Of a stretch of 18,782 bases of DNA, positions 12,355 to 18,666 are shown piece after piece (the first letter of the stretch is position 1; each line of letters begins with the position of its first letter). Location: NCBI GenBank assembly GCA_964532485.1, contig CAZHKE010000056.1:1-18782 (forward strand), in the 5' to 3' direction. The stretch is from DATBSK01 sp964532485 (GTDB lineage: Bacteria > Actinomycetota > Acidimicrobiia > IMCC26256 > PALSA-555). The notes under the pieces were generated by a model. It was not told the origin of the DNA. It made no database searches and saw nothing but the letters and a program-made list of their open reading frames with translations. The translations under genes were made by a program, and so were the position numbers.

Positions 12355-13989
12355 TCAGAGCACCGGCGTCTCGACGTAGCGGCCGAACACGTCGGCGAGC
12401 GCGGCCATGACCTCACCCTCGGTCGCGTACACGTCGACGGCGGTGATCAGCGCCGGCATGACGTTGACCGTCGGGTCGGCCGCAGCGGTCCGCACCGCGC
12501 CGAGCGCGTCGGCGACACGTTCGTCGTCGCGATGGGCGCGCACCTGGGCGAGGCGCTTGCACTGTGTCTCCTCGACCTCGGCACCGATGCGGAGGATGTC
12601 GGGGGGCGGCTCGTCGTTGCCCTCGAGCGCCGTGTTGACCCCGACGACGACGTGGCGGCCGTCGTTGAGCTTGCGCTCCAGCTCATAGGCCGCGTCGGCG
12701 ATCTCCCGCTGGAACCACCCCGACTCGACCTCGCGCAGCGCGCCCTCGAGCATCGATCCATCGCCGACGGTGTCGAGGTGGTCGAACATCTCCTCGGCGC
12801 GCCGCTCCATCTCGTCGGTGAGCTCCTCGACGAACCAGGAGCCGCCGAGCGGGTCCGCGACGTTGGCGACCCGCGTCTCGTGGGCCAGCACCTGTTGGGT
12901 GCGGAGGGCGATGCGCGCCGCCTTCTCGGTCGGGAGTGCAAGCGTCTCGTCCATCGAGTTCGTGTGCAGGCTCTGTGCACCACCGAGCACACCCGCGAGC
13001 GCTTCGACCGCGGTGCGCACGATGTTGACCTCGGGCTGCTGCGCGGTGAGCGACACACCGGCGGTCTGGCAGTGGAAGCGCAGCTGCAGCGATCGCTCGT
13101 TCGTCGCTCCGTAGCGGTCACGCATCCAGCGCGCCCAGATCCTGCGGGCGGCGCGGTACTTGGCGATCTCCTCGAAGAAGTCGACGTGCGCGTTGAAGAA
13201 GAAGGAGAGGCGCGGTGCAAAGTCGTCCACCGCAAGCCCGGTCGCGAGCGCCGCCTCCACGTACGCGAAGCCGTTCGCGAGCGTGAACGCGAGCTCCTGG
13301 GCGGCCGTCGAGCCGGCCTCGCGGATGTGGTACCCCGAGATCGAGACGGGATGCCACCGCGGCATCTCGGCGGTGCAGAACCGGATCGAGTCGGCGACCA
13401 GTCGCATCGAGGGGCGCGGCGGGAACACGAACTCCTTCTGCGCCTGGTACTCCTTGAGGATGTCGTTCTGGAGCGTTCCGCCGAGGCGTGCCCGCGCGAC
13501 CCCACCGTGCTCGGCAGCGGCCACGTACATCGCGAGCAGCACGACCGCCGGTGCGTTGATCGTCATCGACGTCGTCACGGAGCTGAGGTCGATGCCCGCG
13601 TAGAGGTCCTCCACGTCAGCGAGCGTGTCGATCGCGACTCCGCACTTGCCGACCTCGCCGAGCGCGAGCGGGTCGTCGGAGTCGCGTCCCATCAGCGTCG
13701 GCAGATCGAACGCCGTCGACAGCCCATCGCCCCCCGCAGCGAGCAGCTCGCGGAAGCGACCGTTCGTGTCGACGGCCGTGCCGAACCCGGCGAACATCCG
13801 CATCGTCCAGAGCTTCGAGCGGTACATCGAGGCATGGGGCCCCCGCGTGTACGGGAAGGATCCGGGGTACTCCGCGCCGTCACCCGCGTAGACGGGATCG
13901 ACGGGGACGCCCGACATCGTCTCGAAGTCGGCGTCCCGGCTCGGGGCATCGGCGTACCGGGCGCGCCAGCGGGCTCTCGCATCACCCAT
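12355..13989 (-). CDS. B12-dependent acyl-CoA mutase large subunit, isobutyryl-CoA mutase-like
   Basis: This 544-residue protein is the TIM-barrel substrate domain of the methylmalonyl-CoA mutase superfamily (TRGPHASMYRSKLWTMRMFAGFG, NDILKEYQAQKEF, SISGYHIREAGS, FHCQTAG, QSLHTNSMDE). It ends at GRYVETPVL, before the region where single-chain mutases continue into a cobalamin-binding domain. A separate small B12 subunit must therefore exist, and none is in the window. Substrate-defining residues are Phe66, matching Tyr89 of P. shermanii methylmalonyl-CoA mutase, and Gln184, matching Arg207. Phe plus Gln is the isobutyryl-CoA mutase pair. Ala93 stands where 2-hydroxyisobutyryl-CoA mutase has Asp117. 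The ATG at 13989 follows TACGCT by 6 nt. The methyltransferase gene follows after 8 nt. Confidence 0.9.
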   Translation of the reverse strand: MGDARARWRARYADAPSRDADFETMSGVPVDPVYAGDGAEYPGSFPYTRGPHASMYRSKLWTMRMFAGFGTAVDTNGRFRELLAAGGDGLSTAFDLPTLMGRDSDDPLALGEVGKCGVAIDTLADVEDLYAGIDLSSVTTSMTINAPAVVLLAMYVAAAEHGGVARARLGGTLQNDILKEYQAQKEFVFPPRPSMRLVADSIRFCTAEMPRWHPVSISGYHIREAGSTAAQELAFTLANGFAYVEAALATGLAVDDFAPRLSFFFNAHVDFFEEIAKYRAARRIWARWMRDRYGATNERSLQLRFHCQTAGVSLTAQQPEVNIVRTAVEALAGVLGGAQSLHTNSMDETLALPTEKAARIALRTQQVLAHETRVANVADPLGGSWFVEELTDEMERRAEEMFDHLDTVGDGSMLEGALREVESGWFQREIADAAYELERKLNDGRHVVVGVNTALEGNDEPPPDILRIGAEVEETQCKRLAQVRAHRDDERVADALGAVRTAAADPTVNVMPALITAVDVYATEGEVMAALADVFGRYVETPVL

Positions 13990-14001
13990 TCCACGAGCGT
14001 A
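13990..14001 (-). promoter_or_regulatory. Leaderless-type -10 box of the mutase gene
   Basis: TACGCT on the minus strand (14001-13996) is followed by 6 nt and the ATG at 13989. It is divergent from the epoxide hydrolase promoter, with the two hexamers 18 bp apart. Confidence 0.6.
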
Positions 14002-14019
14002 CCGGCGACGCTCTCCTGC

Positions 14020-14032
14020 TACGTTCCGGCGC
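14020..14032 (+). promoter_or_regulatory. Leaderless-type -10 box of the epoxide hydrolase gene
   Basis: TACGTT (14020-14025) is followed by 7 nt and the ATG at 14033. No Shine-Dalgarno is present. Confidence 0.55.
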
Positions 14033-14404
14033 ATGACCCCAGGAGAGACCGTCACCGCACTGATCAAGGCCAACGAAGCGCGCGACGTCGACGCGATTCT
14101 CGCCGTGCTCGCTCCCGACGTCGTGTACGAGAACGTGCCCATGAACGTCATGAACGGTCCCGACGAGGTCCGGGCGATGCTCGGTCCGTTCGCGGAGATG
14201 GCCGAGCGCATCGAGTGGGAGGTGCTCGAGCAGGTCGAGGGGGGCGACGTCGTGATGAACGAGCGCGTCGACCGCTTCTGGCTCGAGGGCGGTCACCAGA
14301 TCGAGCTGCGCGTCGCGGGGGTCTTCAAGGTGAAGAACGGAAAGATCACGCTGTGGCGCGACTACTTCGACCTCGCCGAGTTCAACAGCCAGATGCCCGG
14401 CTGA
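14033..14404 (+). CDS. Limonene-1,2-epoxide hydrolase family enzyme
   Basis: This 123-residue protein has the SnoaL/cystatin-like cone fold, close in length to Rhodococcus limonene-1,2-epoxide hydrolase. The five active-site residues described for that enzyme are all matched: Tyr32 and Asn34 (VYENVPM, for Tyr53 and Asn55), Arg78 and Asp80 (ERVDRF, for Arg99 and Asp101), and Asp110 (WRDYFDL, for Asp132). The spacing between the Tyr and Arg pairs is the same as in that enzyme. It should therefore open an epoxide with water to a vicinal diol in one step, without a covalent intermediate. The real substrate may be a terpene, steroid or other epoxide. It is divergent from the mutase and convergent with an SDR gene that ends 6 nt away, an attractive partner for oxidising a diol (inference). 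Confidence 0.9.
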   Translation: MTPGETVTALIKANEARDVDAILAVLAPDVVYENVPMNVMNGPDEVRAMLGPFAEMAERIEWEVLEQVEGGDVVMNERVDRFWLEGGHQIELRVAGVFKVKNGKITLWRDYFDLAEFNSQMPG

Positions 14405-14410
14405 GGCGCG

Positions 14411-15187
14411 TCAGCCCACGCCGAAGCGTGGGCGCATCATCCCCGTGCTCGCGGTGACGCCGCCGTCGACCGGCAGCGCCACCCCGGTCACGTACGCCGC
14501 GTCCGCGGAGAGCAGCCACGCGATCGCCGCCGCGACCTCCTCCGGGCGTCCCCACCGCCCGAGCGGCACGTGGCTGCGCATCTCCTCGTAGAGATCCGGC
14601 GCGTGGCGCTCGAGCGGGCTCGTCATGCCCGTGCCCGCGATCGGACCGGGACACACGGCGTTGACCCGCACACCGTCGACGCCGAGGTCGATCGCCGCCG
14701 CCCGGGCGAAGTTGAGCACTCCGCCCTTGGACGCGTTGTAGGCCCACATGTTCGGGTCGCCGAGCATGCCCGAGACCGACGCGGTGACCACGGCTGCGCC
14801 TGCGCTCGCGCGCAGCGCCGGCACAGCCGCGCGCAGGCCGAGGATGGTGCCGCGCAGGTTCACCGCGAGCACACGGTCGACCTCGACGAGGGGCTGCGAC
14901 TCGATCGGGCCCGCGGTTCCCAGACCGGCGTTGAGCACCAACCCGTGGAGGGCGCCGAACCGGTCGATCGCGTCGGCGACCATCGCCTCGTTCGCGTCCT
15001 CAGTGCTGACGTCGGCCGCGAACGCGGCGGCGCAGTCGCCGAGATCCTCGATCCAGCTCGTCCGCTCGGCGTCCACGTCGACACCGAGCACCGACCATCC
15101 GTCACGGTGCAGGCGGGTCACCGCCGCACGACCGATGCCCGACGCGGCACCGGTGACGACCGCGACGAGGCTTCGATCTGCGGACAC
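14411..15187 (-). CDS. Short-chain dehydrogenase/reductase (classical SDR)
   Basis: This 258-residue classical SDR starts at GTG 15187 (MSADRSLVAVVTGAASGIG). The cofactor motif TGAASGIG is at 12-19. NAG is at 86-88 and the active-site Asn at 110. The catalytic Ser137, Tyr150 and Lys154 are all in place (VVTASVSG and YNASK). The C-terminal VTGVALPVDGGVTAS is typical of the family. Asp37 at the end of strand 2 (LGVDVD) favours NAD(H) over NADP(H). Its role is an NAD-linked oxidation or reduction of an alcohol or ketone in the cytosol; the substrate is unknown. The chosen start is supported by TACGTT 6 nt upstream; longer in-frame starts would lie inside the divergent secreted-protein gene. It is convergent with the epoxide hydrolase gene. 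Confidence 0.92.
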   Translation of the reverse strand: MSADRSLVAVVTGAASGIGRAAVTRLHRDGWSVLGVDVDAERTSWIEDLGDCAAAFAADVSTEDANEAMVADAIDRFGALHGLVLNAGLGTAGPIESQPLVEVDRVLAVNLRGTILGLRAAVPALRASAGAAVVTASVSGMLGDPNMWAYNASKGGVLNFARAAAIDLGVDGVRVNAVCPGPIAGTGMTSPLERHAPDLYEEMRSHVPLGRWGRPEEVAAAIAWLLSADAAYVTGVALPVDGGVTASTGMMRPRFGVG

Positions 15188-15199
15188 GCCCCAAACGTA
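15188..15199 (-). promoter_or_regulatory. Leaderless-type -10 box of the SDR gene
   Basis: TACGTT on the minus strand (15199-15194) is followed by 6 nt and the GTG at 15187. It shares two base pairs (15198-15199) with the oppositely oriented -10 box of the secreted-protein gene. Confidence 0.6.
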
Positions 15200-15209
15200 G
15201 GATGCCTCG
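15198..15209 (+). promoter_or_regulatory. Leaderless-type -10 box of the secreted-protein gene
   Basis: TAGGAT (15198-15203) is followed by 6 nt and the ATG at 15210. It is close to the TAnnaT consensus, and no Shine-Dalgarno is present. Confidence 0.65.
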
Positions 15210-16157
15210 ATGGGTGTCCGCCTGCCGGTCCTCGGGCTCGCGGCCGTCGTGGCAGTGTGCCTTGCCTGCGGAGGAGCACTGGCAGGCGCAGGCACCGACG
15301 ACGGTCAGGCTGCGAGCAGCGAACCGACGATCGAGCTCGTCGACGCCGGCAACGAGCCGCGCACGCCGCTGCGCTACGCGCTGGTCGCAGGAACGAGCTT
15401 CGCGGCGACCCAGACGGTCGACCAGACCATCGAGCAGATCGACGGTGATGGCGTGCGCACCACCACGCAGGTCCCGACGATCATCCTCGGGCTCCAGACC
15501 GACGTCGCCGAGGTCCTTCCCGACGGGACGTTCCGGACGACGTTCGCGTTCACGTCGGTCGACACCAAAGGCGACGGCACCGCGCGCAGCGCCGACCAGG
15601 CGCTCGCGATCGAGCTCCAGCTGAACGACATCGTCGGGTCGAGCGGTGAGACGACGGCGACCGCGCGTGGCGTCGTGCTCGACGCCGGCTACGACATCCC
15701 GGGCTCACTCCCCGCGGCCATCAAGACGGTGCTCGAGCAGTTCGAGACCCAGCTCCAGTCCGTCTCCCCGCCGCTCCCAGAGGAGCCGGTCGGCGCGGGC
15801 GCCCGGTGGCGCGTGACGACCCAACTCGAGCTCGCCGGCGTCGAGGCCGAGCAGCGGTACGACTTCACCCTCGAGTCGGTCGCGGGCACCGGGATCGACC
15901 TCACCGTGGAGCTCCGCCAGACCGCCCGTCCTCAGCGCTTCGATCCCCCGGGAGCCCGGTCCGGCGACCGCTACCGGCTCGTCGCGCTGCGCGCGCGCGG
16001 ATCCGGCTCGATGAGCCTCGATCTCGCCACCCCGGTGCCGCTCGACGCCGATGTCACGGCGAGGTCGGTGCAGAAGACCCGCGTCCGCCAAAGCGGCGAG
16101 GATCCCCAGGTGATCACCGCGAAGATCGACCAGGAGCAGCAGGTCAAGACCACCTGA
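15210..16157 (+). CDS. Secreted or lipid-anchored protein of unknown function (possibly DUF6263-like)
   Basis: The 315-residue protein begins with a short basic start and a hydrophobic core (LPVLGLAAVVAVCLACGGALAG, 5-26), an export signal. Cys20 could be a lipobox cysteine, but the CLAC context lacks the usual Leu at -3, so lipid anchoring is uncertain. The mature part is polar, beta-strand-like and without cysteines, with alternating patterns such as TIILGLQTDVAEVLPDGTFRTTFAF and GARWRVTTQLELAGVE. It recalls actinobacterial secreted DUF6263-type proteins, but I cannot confirm that without a search. No enzyme motif is visible, so a binding or structural role outside the membrane is most likely. 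It has its own promoter and is followed after 79 nt by glpX, which has a separate candidate promoter. Confidence 0.82.
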   Translation: MGVRLPVLGLAAVVAVCLACGGALAGAGTDDGQAASSEPTIELVDAGNEPRTPLRYALVAGTSFAATQTVDQTIEQIDGDGVRTTTQVPTIILGLQTDVAEVLPDGTFRTTFAFTSVDTKGDGTARSADQALAIELQLNDIVGSSGETTATARGVVLDAGYDIPGSLPAAIKTVLEQFETQLQSVSPPLPEEPVGAGARWRVTTQLELAGVEAEQRYDFTLESVAGTGIDLTVELRQTARPQRFDPPGARSGDRYRLVALRARGSGSMSLDLATPVPLDADVTARSVQKTRVRQSGEDPQVITAKIDQEQQVKTT

Positions 16158-16188
16158 GCCGGCCCCGGGGAGCACCGACCGCCTCCGG

Positions 16189-16194
16189 TACCCT
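16189..16194 (+). promoter_or_regulatory. Candidate -10 box of glpX
   Basis: TACCCT lies 42 nt before the ATG. Unlike most promoters here it would give a normal leader containing a Shine-Dalgarno. No clear -35 box is seen. Confidence 0.4.
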
Positions 16195-16220
16195 TTCCGC
16201 CACACCGGGCGGGCGCATCC

Positions 16221-16226
16221 GAGGAG
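16221..16226 (+). promoter_or_regulatory. Shine-Dalgarno GAGGAG of glpX
   Basis: GAGGAG lies 10 nt before the ATG at 16237, slightly longer than the usual spacing. It supports this start. Confidence 0.65.
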
Positions 16227-16236
16227 TGCAGACCTG

Positions 16237-17223
16237 ATGGAGCAGCGGGAAGCCCCCGATCGAAATCTCGCCATGGACCTGGCGCGGGTCACGGAGGCGG
16301 CCGCCCTCGCCGCAGCCCGGTGGATCGGACGGGGCGACAAGGAGGCGGCCGACCAGGCCGCGGTCGACGCCATGCGCCTGGTCCTCAACACCGTCGCCAT
16401 GGAGGGCGTCGTCGTGATCGGCGAGGGCGAGAAGGACGAGGCCCCGATGCTGTTCAACGGCGAGGAGATCGGTGCGGGCGGACCCGCCTGCGACATCGCC
16501 GTCGATCCGGTCGACGGCACGACGCTCACGTCCCTCGGGCGCAACAACGCCATCTCGGTGATCGCCATCGCCGAGCGCGACTCGATGTTCAACCCGGGAC
16601 CCTGCGTCTACATGGAGAAGATCGCGGTGGGCTCCGAGGCGCGGGGGATGATCGACCTCGACGCGCCGGTGCAAGCGAACCTCGAGGCCGTCGCCAAGGC
16701 CAAGGGAGAGCAGGTGCGAGACGTCACCGCGGTCGTGCTCGACCGCGACCGTCACACCGACATCATCAAGGAGTGCCGCGACGCGGGTGCGATGGTCCGC
16801 CTCATCCCCGATGGCGACGTCATGGGAGCGCTCGAGACCGCGTGGCCCGACTCGGGGTCCGACATCTTGTTCGGCGTCGGGGGCACACCCGAGGGCGTGA
16901 TCGCAGCGTGCGCGCTGAAGGCACTCAGCGGCGAGATCCAGGGGCGGCTCTACCCCCGCAACGACGAGGAGCGGCGTGCCGCACTCGACGGCGGCTACGA
17001 CATCGAGAGCGTGCTGACGACCGACGACCTCGTGTCGAGCGAGGACGTCTTCTTCTCCGCGAGCGGCGTGACCGAGGGCGACATCCTCCGGGGCGTGCGC
17101 TACCGCGGCGACGGTGCGAGCACCGAGACACTCGTCATGCGCTCCAAGTCGGGAACGATCCGCACCATCCGCGCGACCCACAAGTGGGACAAGCTCCGCC
17201 GCTACTCCACGCTCGAGTACTGA
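16237..17223 (+). CDS. glpX: Class II fructose-1,6-bisphosphatase GlpX
   Basis: This 328-residue protein has the normal GlpX length. It removes the 1-phosphate of fructose-1,6-bisphosphate in gluconeogenesis, in the cytosol, using divalent metal. Seen directly: VVIGEGEKDEAPML (59-72) with metal-binding acidic residues, ACDIAVDPVDGTTL (84-97) with the DPxDGT phosphatase motif (Asp90, Asp93), and GRNNAISVIA just after. The substrate-binding C-terminal half includes LIPDGDV, FGVGGTPEGV and SGVTEGDILRGVRY. GlpX is the usual FBPase of actinobacteria. In photosynthetic relatives it may also be a sedoheptulose bisphosphatase. The start has a GAGGAG site. A carotenoid oxygenase gene follows after 15 nt and is probably co-transcribed. 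Confidence 0.96.
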   Translation: MEQREAPDRNLAMDLARVTEAAALAAARWIGRGDKEAADQAAVDAMRLVLNTVAMEGVVVIGEGEKDEAPMLFNGEEIGAGGPACDIAVDPVDGTTLTSLGRNNAISVIAIAERDSMFNPGPCVYMEKIAVGSEARGMIDLDAPVQANLEAVAKAKGEQVRDVTAVVLDRDRHTDIIKECRDAGAMVRLIPDGDVMGALETAWPDSGSDILFGVGGTPEGVIAACALKALSGEIQGRLYPRNDEERRAALDGGYDIESVLTTDDLVSSEDVFFSASGVTEGDILRGVRYRGDGASTETLVMRSKSGTIRTIRATHKWDKLRRYSTLEY

Positions 17224-17238
17224 GACCTGCGCCCGGTC

Positions 17239-18654
17239 GTGGACCGCCGTGAGTTCCTGGTCCGGGGCGCGCTCGGCCTCGGCGGCGCCCTCTCGCTCCG
17301 CGCCCTCCCTGCGGGCACGGCGCTCGCCGTGCAGTCGGACGACGCCTGGTGGGCGCGCGGCAACTACGCACCGCTCATGGAGGAGCACAGCTCATCGCGG
17401 CTCCCCGTCACCGGAGCCCTTCCCCGCGAGCTGAACGGGTTGTACGTCCGCAACGGCACGGACGCGCATCCCGGGGCCACCGCGCCGCACTGGTTCATCG
17501 GTGACGGCATGGTGCACGGCGTACGCCTGGAAGACGGCGACGCCCGCTGGTACCGGAACCGGTTCGTGCGCACGAACCAGCTTCGTTCCGATGCGGCGCT
17601 CGGCGCGGGCGGGCCGCCGAGCCTCGCCGACGGCTACGCCAACGTCTCCGTCTTCTGGCATGCCGACCGACTCCTCGCGTCCGGCGAGATCGGCTTGCCC
17701 TGGGAGCTCTCCCCGGAAGACCTCACGACGCTCGGGATCTACGACTTCGCGGGGCAGCTTCGCACGTCGATGACGGCGCACCCGAAGATCGACCCGGCGA
17801 CCGGCGCCATGCACTTCTTCGGCTACTGGTTCTCCGATCCGTACCTGACGTACCACGTCGCCGATCCCACGGGGGCGCTCGTGCACAGCGAGGTCGTCGA
17901 CGTCGCGGGCCCGACGATGATCCACGACTTCGCCATCACGGAGCGTGATGTCGTGTTCTGGGAGCTGCCCGTCGTCTTCGACGCCACTCGCATCGAGTCC
18001 GGCATCCCGTACTCGTGGGACCCCGCGTACGGCGCTCGGATCGGCGTCATGCCGTTGGGCGGGCCCGCCAGCGCGATCCGCTGGCGCGAGATCGACCCGT
18101 GCTACGTGTTCCACGGCGTCAACGCGCACCGCGACGGCGACAACGTCGTCGTGGATGTGTGCCGCCACCAGACGATGTTCGATCCGGGCGTCACCGACAG
18201 CGGCGTCCTCACGCTGCGCCGTTGGCGCGTCGGAACTACCGGCAACGAGCTCACGTTCTCCGAAGACGTCGTCGACGACCACCGGCGAGGCGAGCTGCCG
18301 ACGCGCGACCCGCGTCGTGTCGGTCGCGGCTACCGCTACGGCTACCTCGTGACGACCGAGCTGCGTGGCCCCGTCCCCGGGTACCGGGGGGTTGTGAAGC
18401 AGGACTTCCGCACCGGCATCGTCGACGAATGGCGCGCCGGTCACGGGCGCCAGCCCAACGAGTTCCTGTTCGTGCCCACCGGACGCGCCGAGGACGACGG
18501 CTACCTACTCACATACGCCTACGACACCGGCACCAGGCGCAGCGATCTCCTGGTGCTCGATGCTCGCGACGTGACCGCCGGACCGGTGGCGACGGTGCAG
18601 CTGCCGACGCGGGTGCCGTACGGGTTCCACGCCACGTGGGTGCCCCAGGAGTAG
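17239..18654 (+). CDS. Carotenoid cleavage oxygenase family protein with Tat signal
   Basis: This 471-residue protein starts at GTG 17239. The N-terminus MDRREFLVRGALGLGGALSL has the twin-arginine motif RREFL followed by a hydrophobic stretch, ending near GTALA (26-30), so export by the Tat pathway is expected. The rest is the seven-bladed propeller of the RPE65/carotenoid oxygenase family, with early motifs LPRELNGLYVRNGTD (61-75) and HWFIGDGMVHGV (84-95). The four iron-binding His are all visible: His181 (TAHPKID), His229 (MIHDFAI), His292 (FHGVNAH) and His464 (YGFHATW). Family members split a C=C bond of carotenoids, apocarotenoids or stilbenes with O2. Tat export fits a metal enzyme folded before secretion. 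It follows glpX by 15 nt without a good ribosome site. Substrate is unknown. Confidence 0.93.
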   Translation: MDRREFLVRGALGLGGALSLRALPAGTALAVQSDDAWWARGNYAPLMEEHSSSRLPVTGALPRELNGLYVRNGTDAHPGATAPHWFIGDGMVHGVRLEDGDARWYRNRFVRTNQLRSDAALGAGGPPSLADGYANVSVFWHADRLLASGEIGLPWELSPEDLTTLGIYDFAGQLRTSMTAHPKIDPATGAMHFFGYWFSDPYLTYHVADPTGALVHSEVVDVAGPTMIHDFAITERDVVFWELPVVFDATRIESGIPYSWDPAYGARIGVMPLGGPASAIRWREIDPCYVFHGVNAHRDGDNVVVDVCRHQTMFDPGVTDSGVLTLRRWRVGTTGNELTFSEDVVDDHRRGELPTRDPRRVGRGYRYGYLVTTELRGPVPGYRGVVKQDFRTGIVDEWRAGHGRQPNEFLFVPTGRAEDDGYLLTYAYDTGTRRSDLLVLDARDVTAGPVATVQLPTRVPYGFHATWVPQE

Positions 18655-18666
18655 CGCGCCCTCGTC

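Noticed and set aside
12355..13989. Assignment as 2-hydroxyisobutyryl-CoA mutase
   Set aside because: That enzyme has Ile and Asp at the positions that are Phe66 and Ala93 here.
12532..14457. Long plus-strand open frame opposite the mutase
   Set aside because: Shadow of the mutase gene; it also runs through the epoxide hydrolase in another frame.
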